From the NCBI GenBank assembly GCA_015847255.1, contig JADLZK010013170.1, positions 124,001 through 188,000 on the forward strand: 64,000 bases of DNA, written 5' to 3'. The stretch is from Hyparrhenia diplandra. Its lineage: Eukaryota > Streptophyta > Magnoliopsida > Poales > Poaceae. The translations under genes and the position numbers were made by a program. Positions 1 through 12,434 of this stretch are shown one piece after another. The notes beneath the pieces are model-generated. The model ran no database searches and was not told the DNA's origin. It worked only from the letters and a program-made list of their open reading frames with translations. Every line of letters starts with the position of its first letter. The stretch's first letter is position 1.

Positions 1-784
1 TGTTAAATTCTTGAAAACATGTAGCTAAACCATCAGAGCAATCACCGAAGGTATTTTTGCAAACAAAAGTTTTGCAATTACATAAAGTTGAGATAAATTA
101 AAGTGCAATTGTCTACGATATATTTTCTTACATCACTATATAACTTTCTTAAGTTGTATATTGATAAGTACTGAACAAATCAGTTATCGTACTTGCAATT
201 TAGAATGCACGAGTGAGAACATGCTTCTTTTGTAGAATTCAATTCGAAAACAGGAACTAATAGCATATAATCAAATCAAATAGACTAAAGCCTGTTAGCT
301 TGTTGGACTCCAGTGCTTTGTCGTTACCTCGACAGATGCTGCTTGATTTGATAGTGGTAGCCTAACTTTGGGATGTTTTTGTTAGCCAACGGTATGGCGA
401 GATATACATCTGACCTAGTTCGGATTCTACAAAAGCAGGGTATCCTATTTGGAAAAAAGAGAATCAAAAGAGTCTACAAAAGCATAACACGATTCTGCAC
501 AAAGTGTCAAAGTGGCTGTATGTTGCAGAACTGCCGGAGTCTATGTGATTCCAAAATCGCAACATTATCAAGTCAGTACAGCAAACCGCAAGAGGAACAT
601 AGGAGTAAGTACCATCCCAATTAAGGATCCCAATGGCCAATACTCAACTGCCATGTTTCTGAATTATTTTGAAATTCCTACAGCCACCTTTGCTTAATAA
701 AACTGCTAACCTCGCAAACAGCCAAAACGAAACCACGAAGAGGACAGGGGGAAAAGAAGAAGGGAAGGGAGGAGCAGGACGGAC
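1..784. other. Probable Rab2 intron, no other gene seen
   Basis: AT-rich sequence left of the last visible Rab2 splice donor (784-783 on the minus strand). No sequence encoding the next conserved Rab2 block (AGQESF...) was found on either strand, so the third exon probably lies beyond the left edge. Short ORFs here have no recognisable domain. Confidence 0.5.
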
Positions 785-1134
785 CGTGTCCCAAATCTGG
801 AGCTTGATGGGCTTGTTGTCGATGGTGATCATGCGGGCGCCGAATTCGACGCCGATGGTGAGGTCGTGCACGGGCTGGAAGCGCTTGTCCGTGAACTGCA
901 GCAGCAGGCACGACTTCCCCACGCCTGCAACACAAACAACCAATCAATCGCCGCTCGTATCTGCCGACACCGACGACCACACGACACCCGGGCAGCAGAT
1001 CCCCAGCCGCGTGGATCCAATCCAATCAATCTCCCCGCGCGGCGGGGATCAGGGGAGCCGCGGGTTCGGGAGCGAGGGGGCGACGGACCTGTGTCGCCGA
1101 TGATGATGTACTTGAAGAGGTAGGCGTACGACAT
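785..1134 (-). CDS. RAB2: Rab2-type small GTPase (RABB1), first two exons, partial at window edge
   Basis: Small GTP-binding protein of the Rab2/RABB1 family, which acts in ER-Golgi vesicle traffic. Exon 1 is 1134-1089 (ATG at 1134-1132) and encodes MSYAYLFKYIIIGDT plus the first base of Gly. The intron runs from GT at 1088 to AG at 925. Exon 2 is 924-785, starting inside GVGKSCLLLQF and ending at LQIWDT, followed by a GT donor at 784. The exons join in phase to give the P-loop GDTGVGKS (about residues 13-20) and the switch I/effector region with the family signature TIGVEFGARM. The remaining two thirds (DTAGQ switch II, NKCD, SAK, C-terminal prenylated cysteines) is not in the window. No indel is seen in these exons. 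The Rab2 assignment is very secure; the expression state is unknown. Confidence 0.93.
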
Positions 1135-1461
1135 CCTCGGTCGATAGGATGAGGTCGGTCGGTCCCGGCGGCGGCGGCGGTGGCGGTCCAACGGCGGCGA
1201 GTTCCGGAGGATTCGGTTCGATCCTGCGTTGGGGACTTGGGGGTCGAACGGGAACGGAGCTAGCGAAACGTAACTGGACGCGACAGCTAATGGCGACGCG
1301 TCGCATCCCGTCCCAGCGCTCCCAATCAGGATTCCAAGTGGCGCCTCGCTGGCTGAGGCTGGGGCCTGGGCGGTGGACTTGCCCAAACGGCGCGTGGAGC
1401 GCCTTCCTAGCTAAGGAATTGCTAGGATGTGGTTTTGTTTTTTTTCTTGTTTTCAAATATA
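1135..1461 (-). other. Rab2 5' flank, GC-rich 5' UTR/promoter region
   Basis: GC-rich stretch immediately upstream of the Rab2 start codon on the minus strand, as expected for a grass 5' UTR and proximal promoter. No clear TATA box could be assigned. The plus-strand ORF across it is a low-complexity shadow. Confidence 0.45.
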
Positions 1462-1691
1462 TACTCCATCCGTCCTGTTTTTCTAATTTCACGTTTCTTA
1501 TTTGATCATTTGTCTTATTCAAAAAAAATTATATAAATAATAAAATAAATAAATTATTATTAAAAGTATCTCTAATGATAAAACAAGCCATAACAAAATA
1601 ATGTATGTTATAGAAAAAATTAAATAAGACAAATGGTTAAATAATAAGTCTCAAACTCTAAAGAGACACTTTCAATAGAACTAAGGGAGTA
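1462..1691. mobile_element. Stowaway-like MITE
   Basis: Begins TACTCCATCCGTCC and ends GGGAGTA, the classic grass Stowaway-type terminus, with TA at the borders. Subterminal arms are also inverted: CATTTGTCTTATT near the left end is matched by AATAAGACAAATGG near the right end. No coding capacity. It lies upstream of Rab2. Confidence 0.7.
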
Positions 1692-4600
1692 TATATTAAA
1701 GTAGAACACGTTAATACCAAATATGTGAAAGGACATTCACCAAAGACATACTTCTTGTTATTTTATATGTGCACATTAAAGAACATAGTTTTGAGATTGA
1801 CTTTTGAGATTGACCAAAGTTACCATTATAGACAAGGAATTTTTCACTGCTAAGTGACGCTAAGGCCTATTTGATAGAAATCGTACCTTTGTACCATATA
1901 TACTATATACCATGTTGATGGTCACTAACTTATCGTATCATATCATCAATCAACTATGCTTAATATGAAAATGCAAGCACTTCAAATCATATTCATTCGG
2001 GTTTAACTCTAATCAAACCTACGACTTTTCGTAAATACATGAGTATAGGAACAAATGGATGAGAAATGAGAACTAGATCAGAGGCCAAGTGACATAACCC
2101 TAGGTCAGCCTGACACCTTCTACCCATCAAGACCATTGTTGCATCCCATACATACCGAATACAATTGGAAGACATCCTACAAATTTGTTCAATGTCGGTT
2201 CAAATTGAGGGATGAGATGAATCCAAAGGAATGTACAAGGATTCATGGGTCCATAGTCAAAACTTTTTTCATTTAAGATCATGTTTTTGAAACGAGGGCC
2301 GGAAAAGTGCTAGAACAAGTTTAAATTGGTTCCTTACAACGGACCGAAATCAAAACAGACTAGCTTTAAAGATTAGACAACCTAACCGAAAGACGACAAC
2401 TCAAAACATTAGAGCCAACAACTTCACTTTGAAGACAACCATGACGCCTAGGGGGGTTGAATTAGGCAACTTAAAAATCTACTTCTAGTTATGTCCTCTA
2501 ACTTCACCTAGTCAAAATCTATGCAAGAAAATAAACTATCTATGTGTGCAACTACGGTTTTGCTAGGTGTGTTGCTATCTTTACCGCATTTTGCCCATGG
2601 AAACAAATACAAGTATCAACTAATGAGCGGGGAAAATGTTCTACCAAGACTTTCGCAAACCCACCAAACCCACTCCACTTTTCGACATGTTGGGACACAT
2701 CGAGATGAGTACACATTCCAAAACTAGGGTTCGGGAATAACGCATCCACCCACTACCCATCCCCTACCACCACACACACACACACACACCTCGACCCCCA
2801 ATACGTCCATCGGGCGTGTCGGTTCCTCCCCCACTCTTTCCCCATTTGCTGCCGCCCTAAGCCCCAAACCTCAACACGGCCCACACCCGATGTCCCCTTT
2901 TGCCTAACCCACCTTGCCAACGCCCTTATCGAGGCACCCCGCACGATAACCGCCATCACCCATCTCATCTCATTGACACATCTTCCTCACCGCTCCCATG
3001 CATATGCGCCCTTTGTCCTCGCCACCTGCATGTGTCTATCGTTGTCCTTGCTACCTTGTAGTCGTCGTCGTCGCCGCCGCCGCCCTCCTCCAGATCTGGC
3101 AGGCACACAAGCATGCTCGCAGATAGCGAGTGCAGGCTTGCATGTGGCACTCATGGCGGGTGGTGGGCATGGACGTGGGCACGGAATTTTGCTCATGTGC
3201 GTGGGAAAGCAACACTGGTATCTGCCTCATTTTGCCCATTGCAACCTTTAGCTCTGACCTCGCCATGGTTGTCTTGCACACCTCGAGGTGTGCGTGTACA
3301 TTCAAGAACTACGCTAGATCCACATGAAGGTGTTATGCTCAGGCCACACCATGCTTTCCCCATGTGTGCTCGTTCGGTGAGTGCCACGCAACGCCAAAGC
3401 ATTAGGGCACCAAGAGGAGCACTTGAGGTGACATGAATGCTTACTGGAACTAGCCAAGGTATAGCTTTTGGGAAACAAGCCCACCAAGCCTTTCAGAAAA
3501 GCCAGTCCAAGGGATGATGGCCTAACTATATGAGTGAAAAATGGGAAACAAAATAGACCAAAGTGATATTCCTGGAGCCTAGATAAGGGGGTTAGCCATC
3601 CACCAAACACACCCTATATATATAGTTTATTCTAGGCAACTCTTAGAAGGTTAAAAAGTTTAAATGGACATTGATGATCGAGGTGAATAATAAATAGCTT
3701 TGAGCAGTTACTTCGCAATGATATATGACTTAGTGGGGGAGATTAAGTGTGTGATGGTTAGGTGATTTTGAAAGATGACAAAACAAGATGGAAGTAGCAA
3801 TAGAGGAGATAGTAGCAGAGATTCATTGAACTACGTCAAGTGGTAAGATAAGGTGGACATGCATGGACACTATTCTTTTTGTTGTTGCAAAATTAGGTTT
3901 AATTCTTGTTAGCAAAGAAACTACATCCCACAAATTACGTAGAGGCTCCTAATACTAAGATAATCAATATTACATGGGAGTCACTGAAAAGCCCTCATGT
4001 TCATCTTCTTCATCGCAAAATGTATTAACTCTTGGCATCATCACCTGGGTTGAAGCATGGAAATACATAGTAAAGATGAATGTGAAAGAAGCTTCTAGAC
4101 CAGATGTGGTAGGGGTGAACCCTTTGGAGCACCGCATGATATCAAAATGTTCCAAAACTTTTTGTAGGGGTTCGTAAAGAACTTTGAATAATTATTCATT
4201 GGCCTCAATTTTTGTGGCCCATCACGTCCAACTTCACAACAGACGAAATTGGAAGCTTATAAACCAAATCCACCATTGGGATACAGAGATAAAGTAGATG
4301 TAACTCATCTATCTTCATATTCCAATTGATACAGTCTCTCCAATTCAAGCAAGTGAGCCTTCAAGTTGCAAAATACCCAGTTATAACAATTATTGGTTTG
4401 AACGTGTTTTTTGTGTGCTAAGTTCATTTGGATATAGTTGGAAATGATACTAAATTTATTTGGAGATGTAGTTTCATAGGATATATTTTTTATATTTAAA
4501 GTATATATTAATTTTTAGACGAATGTACTATGCCTATAAATTAGTAGTTTTAAATTAAAAGGGCAGTACATATAAATTAAAAGGCACACTATATAGTATA

Positions 4601-4834
4601 TAATTATAAGGCATAGTACATCCCTGTATAAATTAGAAGGCACATCAATATATAGTATATACCCATAGTATAAACTACATATATATGCTCCCGAATAGCA
4701 TACAATCAATCACTATATAGTATATAGTATATATAATATAGGGGAAAATTTTTTTCTACTCTCCTAAAATAAGGCACAGTATAATCAAGTAGAGGTTGCC
4801 AAAACCATGCATACGATATATATACTATAATATG
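1692..4834. other. Intergenic region, no gene recognised
   Basis: Mostly AT-rich spacer between Rab2 and CYP724B copy 1. It contains a (CA)n microsatellite at about 2768-2789 and a C-rich tract at 2740-3100 with a short GTC/GCC trinucleotide run near 3058-3083. The 4500-4760 segment is rich in TATAGTATA-type repeats and lies just upstream of the P450 promoter. Several ORFs of 60-107 codons were read and none has a recognisable domain. Confidence 0.5.
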
Positions 4835-4844
4835 TATATAAAAA
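4835..4844 (+). promoter_or_regulatory. TATA box of CYP724B copy 1
   Basis: TATATAAAAA lies about 75 bp upstream of the ATG at 4919. The following bases (GGGCCA) resemble those after the TATA box of copy 2 (GGGTCA), so the core promoter seems to have been part of the duplication. Confidence 0.6.
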
Positions 4845-4918
4845 GGGCCAAGGGTCTCATCCTCCTCCCCGCTCTCAGTTCCGTTTATTTTGACTTCTAT
4901 ACATCTAGCAGGTATACA

Positions 4919-7900
4919 ATGGTGACGACGACTGTCCTGCTGGCTGTCTTTGTAGCTGTCGTCGTCCTCGCCGCGGTTGTGTACCGCCACTTCCTGCCGC
5001 TGCTCCGCAACCCCGGCGTCCCAAGGGGAAGCTTCGGCTGGCCCTCGTCGGTGAGACCCTCGGCTTCCTCCCGCCCCCACCCCTCCAACACCACCGGCGA
5101 TTTCTTGAGCAGTCACATCACCAGGTTCGCTAAGTTCGTCGCTATGCACGCACATCATGCGTGGACATGGACGTTAATAATTCTATCTATCGCCAGTCAC
5201 ATCGTGCTCTGCCGGCATGCAGGTACGGCGCGGTGTTCAAGTCGCACCTGTTCGGCGCGCCGACGGTGGTGTCGTGCGACGAGGAGCTCAACCACTTCGT
5301 GCTGCAGAACGAGGAGCGTCTGTTCCAGTGCAGCTACCCGGGCTCGATCCGCGGCATCCTGGGCGGGTCCTCGCTGCTAGTGGTCACGGGCGAGCGCCAC
5401 CGCCGGATCCGCGGCATGGCGCTGGCGTTCGTCGCCTCCACGGGGCTGCGGCACGCCTACCTCGCCGACGTCGACCGGGCCGCGCGCGCCGTCGTCGCGT
5501 CGTGGCGCGGCCGCTGCGCCCTTGCCTTCTGCGCCGAGGCAAGACAGGTGACGTGACGTCCCAGCACCTCTCTCCGTCCCTACTCCTAGCCGCCGCTAGC
5601 GTTGATGCATGCGCAGGCACGCTAGCTCCTGTGACTGTGTGGCCGGCCAGAGACAAGAACAAGATCACAAGGGACATCACTGCCCCGTAGCCCCTCGTGT
5701 GCATGTTTTGTCTGCACACTTGTTTTTTTGAAAGAATTTTGTCTGCACACTGGCACACTCCACGTGTGGTCTTTCTATACTATACTACTTCCAAGCTAAT
5801 GAGGGTCCCTCTTTGTGGCTTGAACTGACTTTGGGTTTATATGGCTGTTTGGCCGGCACTTGGCATGCAGTTTGCATTCGGCGCGATCGTGGAGCAGGTG
5901 GTGGGCTTGTCCCCGGAGGCGCCGCTCATCCGCAGGCTCTTGAAGCACTACTCCACCTTCATGAAGGGGCTCGTCTCTCTCCCTCTCAACATCCCAGGGA
6001 CACCGTATGCCAAAGCTGTAGAGGTGCGTAACTATAGTATATAAATTTTTGTCATTGTTTTCCCATAAAGGCGCCTGATTTTTAATTTGTTATTGTTCAC
6101 ACTATTGGACAAATGATTTTTAGTGGCGGTTTTTTTTATTTATTTATTTTCGGTGGTGGTTTTTAGAACCGCCCATTAATTAGGGTCAATGTAAATTGAC
6201 CCATTAACGGTGATGGTTTTCTGGCACCTAAAAAACTGCCACCGTAAATCCAGATTTTTTAAAAAAACCCAAACCCTAACCCTAATGGGCCTAGATCTCG
6301 ACCCAGCGGCCCATATTCGGGCCCATTAGGGTTAGGGTTTGAGCCGCCCGCCGGGAGGAGGATCCCGATCACGGATCCACGACCGGGGGAGGAGGACGCC
6401 GTCGGGGAGGATGAGCCGCACGCCGGAGGAGGGCGGATCCGCATGCGGGGAGGAGGAGGATCCCGTCGGGTGTCGCCCGCCGCCGTGGCGGATCCGCCTC
6501 CCCGCCGGCGGATCCGGAGGAAGGGGCAGAGGTTGGCCCGCGGGGGGCTCCGCGCCGCTAGGCCTCCGCGACGCCGCCGCCTTGCGCCCTCACGGATCAA
6601 AGCTAGGGTTCCACAGAAGCCGCGGATCCGGGCGGATCCGGCCACCCCGCCGCGGAAGGGGGGCCGCGGGCCACGCCGCTCCTCCGCATCGTCGTCGTCG
6701 CCTTGATCGAGGAGGGAAGCGCCCGGTTGAGCTCGGGATGGGAGTTTGGGGAAGGGAGCCGCGTGTCAAGGAAGGGGAGTCGCCGCCGATCCACGCGCCT
6801 CGGCATCACCACCCCCGCGGCCGCTCCGCATCCCGCGCCCCACGCCGTCGCTCATCGTCATCGTCGGTTTTGGAGAGGGAGAGGGATAGCGATTGGGGAG
6901 GGAGAGGGAGAGCGGGAGGGAGCGATTGGGACCGGAAGAGGGAGAGCGAGTGAGAACCCGATTTCGAGATAGGTTTTGGGCTTTTTTTCTAGGCTCTTTG
7001 GGCTGGGTGGTTGGGCTTGGCATTTTTTTTTAAAAACCATCACGGTTAATTATAAAAAACCGTCATGGTTAATCAAGGCATTAGCCGTGACGGTTTTCTA
7101 AATAAGCGCCATCTTAATGTTTTGCAAGTGCCTTGTAAAAGATTTTTTGTAGTAGTATCAGACATGCAATTTTGTCATTGTTTAGATATTTAAAAATGTA
7201 AATTGTTCCTTGTCGGTTGCTCTTTTAATTGGTATATGAAAATTCCTAAAAATTCAGGTATTTGAAATAGGTAAGTACGAGGAATGTAAAGAGTTCATTC
7301 CCATCATCAAATTTAATTAAGGGATGAACTCATGACGCTCCACTCTATCTTTATCTGAAATGGGATTGTTGTACCTATCGAACCATATAGTGTTTTACTT
7401 CAGTTCTCTGATAGTCTCCATCGATCGCTTAATTTAGCCTTATGAACCATGAGCAGGCAAGGAGGAAGATATCTCTCACTTTGGAAGAGATTATGGATGA
7501 GAGGTGGAAGGGCGATGGGTCAGTCAGGAAGTCTGCTTTCCTAGACGTGCTCATCGCAAACAGCGACTTGTCCCATGATGACAAGGTCACCTTCGTGCTG
7601 GACTCGCTTTTAGCAGGCTACGAGACCACCTCCGTCTTGCTGTCCATGCTCGTGTATTTCATCGGACAATCTCCCCGGTGTCTGGAGCAACTGAAGGTAC
7701 GTACGACAGGGATCATATATACAGCGGTGCATGAATTTAAGGCGAATACAATAAGTTAGCTGATTAAAGTGTTGTGTTAAAGCTGAGCAAATTCTTGTGT
7801 AATATATGTAGGTAGAACATGAGAGCATAAGGTCCAGCAAGGGGACAGATGAGTTCTTGACGGCTGAGGACTACAGGAAGATGGAATACACCCAACGTGT

Positions 7901-8885
7901 AAGCAACTCGTTGATTCATCTATCTGTTGAGAAGTGGACGACAAACAAACTCATCTCTATTGTTATCTGAAGAAAACAAAAAGATTATTCATGCATGTTT
8001 TAGTTAGCGTGATACTCTATATATATATGAATAATCTAGATAATGATATATCTTGCATTAAAATGGAGCCGAACATTTGCCTGCATGATGTCGTTGCAGG
8101 TTATCAACGAGACGTTGAGATGCGGCAACATTGTCAAGTTTGTGCACCGGAAGGCCCTCAAGGATGTCAAGTATAAAGGTAAAATAAAATTGATATATTT
8201 TTTTCTTTCTTTTTGCTGTGATCATATTCATATGATCATTTCTGGCACAGTTACCATGCATGATATGAGGTTTATTATACTGTGTTCCTTAGTTTTGTGG
8301 TATCTACTAGTGGCGTGTGGTGCCTCCCAATGACAACTGTAAAATCAGCATACTGCGAGAGGACATGTCTATGGAGGCTGTTCCAGTGTCCCTTAATCCC
8401 GATACTGTACTTTGTTTTGGCATGCAGGGTATGTGATCCCAGCTGGCTGGAAAGTCCTGCCAATTTTGGGCTCCGTTCATTTGGACCCTGCGCTCTACAA
8501 GAACCCCCAAGAGTTTGATCCTGCCAGATGGGAGGTACATATATGCGCATGAACCGTGTTGCTTGATTGATTTGATCCTAGTACTCCATCCATCCCTACT
8601 GATGCGATGATTTCGTCATTTGCATTGCAGGGGCCGGACCAGGCGTCATCAGGCAAGAAGTTTGCGCCGTTCGGCGGCGGACTCCGGCTCTGCCCTGGAT
8701 CAGAGCTGGGCAAAGTGGAGGCTGCCTTCTTCCTGCACCACCTCGTGCTCCAGTACACTTGGAGGTTGGACGGCGAGGACGTCCCGATGGCACACCCGTA
8801 CGTGGAGTTCAGCAAGGGCCTGCCCATCAAGATATGGTGCCACCAGCAGTCTGATACGGCCCCGTGGCTCGCCGGGCAGCTCTAG
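4919..8885 (+). CDS. CYP724B: Cytochrome P450 CYP724B-type (DWARF11-like), copy 1
   Basis: ER-anchored P450 of the family of rice D11 (CYP724B1), which takes part in brassinosteroid synthesis as a C-22 hydroxylase. Exons: 4919-5124, 5223-5547, 5871-6023, 7457-7696, 7812-7898, 8100-8178, 8428-8534, 8631-8885, with GT-AG introns; total 1452 nt, about 483 residues. Seen: N-terminal membrane anchor (residues 5-22), proline-rich hinge PGVPRG, FKSHLFGAPTVVSC, I-helix AGYETTS (about 281), K-helix NETLR (about 341), heme loop PFGGGLRLCPG with the ligand Cys near 420. In exon 1 a C appears missing at 5042-5044 and an extra C present at 5074-5078. These compensate, so about a dozen residues after FGW are shifted (expected LVGETLG-like). 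The C-terminal exon is undivided, unlike copy 2. Intron 3 holds a CACTA-like element. Family call secure; the exact reaction is inferred. Confidence 0.9.
6100..7157. mobile_element. Non-autonomous CACTA-like (EnSpm) element in intron 3 of CYP724B copy 1
   Basis: Starts CACTATTGGACAAATG and ends TTTTTTGTAGTAGTA, flanked by TCA on both sides (6097-6099 and 7158-7160), a 3-bp target duplication as in CACTA elements. Subterminal repeats of the GGCGGTTTT / AACCGTCATGGTT type occur near both ends. The core (6340-6960) is very GC-rich, with repeated GGATCCG words and long overlapping ORFs but no transposase. The same intron of copy 2 lacks it, so insertion followed the duplication or was specific to this copy. 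The terminal match is imperfect. Confidence 0.65.
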
Positions 8886-10740
8886 CGCTGCGTACTTCAT
8901 ATATGCACTGGGTCAATGCCCGTGCGTTGCAACGGGTGCAATATGAAATTTCATGGGGTAATTGGTGTTATCCAAAAGTCTTTTATGTCAATCAAGATAT
9001 AAATGATTCAAATTGTATGTTGTTATCCAAATTTTATGTGGTAATTGGTGTTATCCGAAAATTGATTATCCTGCATCTCGCATGCTAATTAACCAACCTC
9101 TGCTTCATTGTGTCCACACATGGATCGCATATTGGCTTCCTACTTTTTTGGGGACATGCTGATCAAAGAATGGTTCAACAACAAAGTTATAGGGATCAAA
9201 TCAAAGCACATGATTCAGCAACAAAATTACAGACAATGGTGGATTTAGTTCTGCAAATGATATATATTGGACCATAAAAAAGTACACGCTTGACCAAATG
9301 GTGAGAATGATTAGCACTCGAACCCATCAACCTCGACCAGTATGAAGCGAAGACCATCTATGGGTACTAAATACTGGCTATAGGATGTCTGGAAGAACTT
9401 GAGCCCTTGTTGCCATATGGAACAGAATTTGCTCTGACAAATTCTGGCCCAACCTTGAAAGCACCAAACTGAATCTTAAGCTCTTTTCCACCACCTTACT
9501 GTTAGTCCCGGAGCTACTACAAAGACCTTTGGTGTCAGCGATGAAGACAATGATACAATTGACAAATTTATAAAGAGTTACATGCCTTGGTGTAATCACA
9601 CTAACGGGTGACTGAGAAAAATGCTTTCATATCTTAATCCTAGCATTGGCTCTGTTTCTATACCATCAGGTTAGTTAAATATAAGCAAAGCCTTCTTACA
9701 TGTAGTACTCCCAAAAAGCTTTGAAGCTAACAGAGAAAAACATGCATTCACTGCAGTATAAAAGCTCTGAATTATTAGATTCATGCCCCTGGTGCAATAT
9801 TAGCAAGAACTGAAGCTACAACTGTCGGTAAGTTGGATTGTCTCTATACCTCTGCAAAGAAAAATAAGAGCCTCAAGAAGGTCTCACTCTTTTAGGCTTT
9901 GATTAGCAAATATAATGAGGACAAAAATAGCCACCAATGCAATGCTGAGGCTAAGCAACTACAGAATGTTGGGATGTTCCTATGGCATGTAACAAAACTG
10001 AAATAACCAATCCGTTCCTCTTATCTCTAAGAGACTACTACTTGCTTCATTGTGATGAACGTATGATAGTAGCTGAAGTGGAAGCACAAAAGCTTGGTTA
10101 TATCAGTTTGGAGGCTGGAGACAAGAACATAGAGCTGAAACTGGTTTTAATTGGGCATGCCAAAGATGAAAGCATGGCTCTCCTTTCCATGTTTATTTTC
10201 TTTTAGTTTTAGTATTTAGCTTCTACACGCGAGCATTGGTGGCATAATGAAATACAGGCAAAGCTGGTACAGTTTCGTCGTCTCCTTTCCGGGTCGACGA
10301 TTGGCTTTCATCCTTTTTGGAGTACAGATACAGATTGGACCTGAATTCAGCTAAACAGGCTGGCTGTATACATGCATATAGAATACATTTATCCTGCAGA
10401 TTACAGCTGAATGAGCTCATTTTAGAGTTTAATAATGTATATAATGTATTTTTTTGGACACAGTCTGGGCAAATAGGTTTCAGGAGGGGAGAGAGTTAGA
10501 TACTTGCAGGTTGCCACTTTCAATTCAGAAAAGGTAGAACACATCGCCCTTCACAACCTCTCCATTCATACATTGGCACACCATATGTATACATGTATAT
10601 ATACACGTATATTTCACACAGCATAAAGGGAACATAAGAGGATGAGGAGCATAAGCGCTAGGAACATCAGATCAAACAAATCATTAGATGAATGAATGCA
10701 TCTAAAAGTAGATCAATGAATGCAGAACCGCAGGCTCAAA
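8886..10740. other. CYP724B copy 1 downstream region with possible Helitron terminus; no confident gene
   Basis: At 8909-8938 lies ACTGGGTCAATGCCCGTGCG followed by TTGCAACGGG. Read on the minus strand this is a GC hairpin (CCCGTTGCA...GCACGGG) followed a few bases later by CCCAGT, close to the CTAGT end of a Helitron. The body would extend rightwards; no matching TC start was found. The ORF at 9982-10206 (starting MACNKTEITNPFLL, acidic middle) looks gene-like in composition but was not recognised. It could be a captured exon. Confidence 0.35.
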
Positions 10741-11640
10741 TGAAATTGAGTGCCCATGCGTGGACCTGACGAAGGGGCCGCTCCGAGCGCCTGCCGTGCG
10801 GAGCGGCGGAGGTGTCCTCAGCTCCGTGACGGAGCAGGGGTCGGTCCGGCAGTTTCAGCGTCATGGCGAGGTGGCCTTCGGCTGCGTCGACAATTGCACG
10901 GCTTAGAATAGCGACGGCAGCGGCCAGACCTAGCTTGCCGTGATGGAGCAGGGGGGCGCTCTAGCGGCGCGCGTGTCGTCCAGGCGGTGGTGCGCCGTGA
11001 AGGAGGCTGTGTCGAATGCGGGCCGGGGAGCGAGCTGGGCGAATGGGCGGCGGCGCGTCGTGCTGAGATCCTTGATGGGGTTCCCGTTGGCAGGGGCACG
11101 ACGTGCGTGCTGCAGCGACGGTGGAGGAAGGAGCAGGCGAATTACCTGCTTCCACGCGGCGTGTTCTCCAGCGATCTCCACTGCAACGCTACGCAACCCG
11201 ACGTCGCTGCTGCTACGTGCGTGGTGGCTTTGATCGGCCGGGGTGACGATGGCTGGCGGCGTCCCGAGGCAAGCGCAGGGGATTTCGCGAGTGGAGGGCG
11301 GAGCGGGGCGGGACGGGGCCAGCGAGTGTCGGTTCTGGTTTGACCGGAGTCTAGCGTGCGTGACCGGGAAGTGGTAGCCGAGCGTGGAGCGCGGGGTCAG
11401 TTGCCCACATATCGATCGAGCGAACGCCCGAGGGAGCGCCGGGTGGCCACGCGAGCGAGCGAGCGACGAAAGCCGGGTGGACGATTTGATTTGATTCTTT
11501 TGTAGTACAGATCCAGCTACTATCGATCGATCAGGAAGCAGGAACTGAGGACGACGAATGACAGAAACTCTTGATAGTAGCGATAGTGACGGAGCTAGTG
11601 GGAGCCGTCCCGAGCGCATCCAAACGCGCCTGCCCTTAAT
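10741..11640. other. GC-rich island, no gene recognised
   Basis: A CpG-rich block with sharp borders to AT-rich DNA on both sides. Minus-strand ORFs of up to 229 codons (11619-10930) cross it, rich in Arg, Ser and Pro as expected from composition alone. It could be the 5' exon and promoter of a minus-strand transcript or captured gene sequence inside a transposon. No domain or splice structure could be supported. Confidence 0.3.
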
Positions 11641-11750
11641 ATACCGCCTTGAAATTTGGATGCTGTTTGCGGAGAGATTTTTTAAACAAATAGAGTATTT
11701 ATATTTATAGTTATATGAATGAAACTATATCAAATTAATTTAATGGTTTG

Positions 11751-12434
11751 CCTTGACCTAGCCGCCGCCTGTCTGAGGCGACTAGGGCGACTCCGCTGCC
11801 GCTGTCAATCTGACCGGCCTCCCCTCCGACAGCCTCTTCGGCACCGATGCGGGTGAGGGCTGGGGCGGATCGGCGTCGGCTAGGGTGTGGTTCTGGAGTC
11901 TAGTAGGTTAGGGTTGTTCATCGTTGTTGTGAGCGATGGAGTTTAGGGTCCCGGCGGTGGCGGCGCCACCCGCAAATAAAATTCTTGGGCACCGTCTGAG
12001 CTCTGGCTACCTCGTTACCACTCGATGATGGAGGATGCTGCGAGCTTCTGTGCCTACAAATAAACTTCAGGTATGTTAGCTCTTCGGTGATCTTCGTGGG
12101 TTTGTGGTTCTTCCTCGTCCTTTGGGTTTCTGGCGGCGGTGGATGTTGCGACAATTTTTTCCTCTTTCCTTTTGCCAAGGGGCTGACCGATTTTCTTTCA
12201 ACGAAATCGATTCACCGGTGTTCGGGCAATGGATGATGTGGCTTTTCCAATGCTTGGTGTTCCTTGGTGGAAGCAAAGGTGGACATGAATCGTCGTGGTG
12301 GTGTCGATGGCGAACCGGAGTTCGGAGACGAGGAAGATGGGATTGGATCCCGATGACTCAATTGTAATTTTCTTTTTCTTCGGTGTTTAGTTTGTAGTAG
12401 GGGATGCTTAATATATTTTCTTTTGACAAAAAAA
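11751..12434 (+). mobile_element. Non-LTR retroposon (LINE-derived or processed) with perfect 15-bp TSD
   Basis: The segment is flanked by identical copies of TAATTTAATGGTTTG (11736-11750 and 12435-12449). Its right end is A-rich (GACAAAAAAA), so insertion was by target-primed reverse transcription in plus orientation. The 684-bp body starts GC-rich (GCCGCCGCC) and carries gene-like G+C-rich stretches, but no reverse transcriptase. Its parent is unknown: a truncated or non-autonomous LINE, or a retrocopied transcript. Confidence 0.75.

Noticed and set aside
373..624. 83-codon ORF at the left edge as a Rab2-associated exon
   Set aside because: It is on the opposite strand to Rab2 and does not match any Rab sequence.
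6339..6953. 204-codon plus-strand ORF in CYP724B copy 1 intron 3 as a gene
   Set aside because: It lies wholly in the GC-rich core of the CACTA-like element and is Arg/Gly/Pro-rich low complexity.
10930..11619. 229-codon minus-strand ORF as a gene
   Set aside because: Composition is that expected from random GC-rich DNA; no domain, and equally long frames overlap it on both strands.
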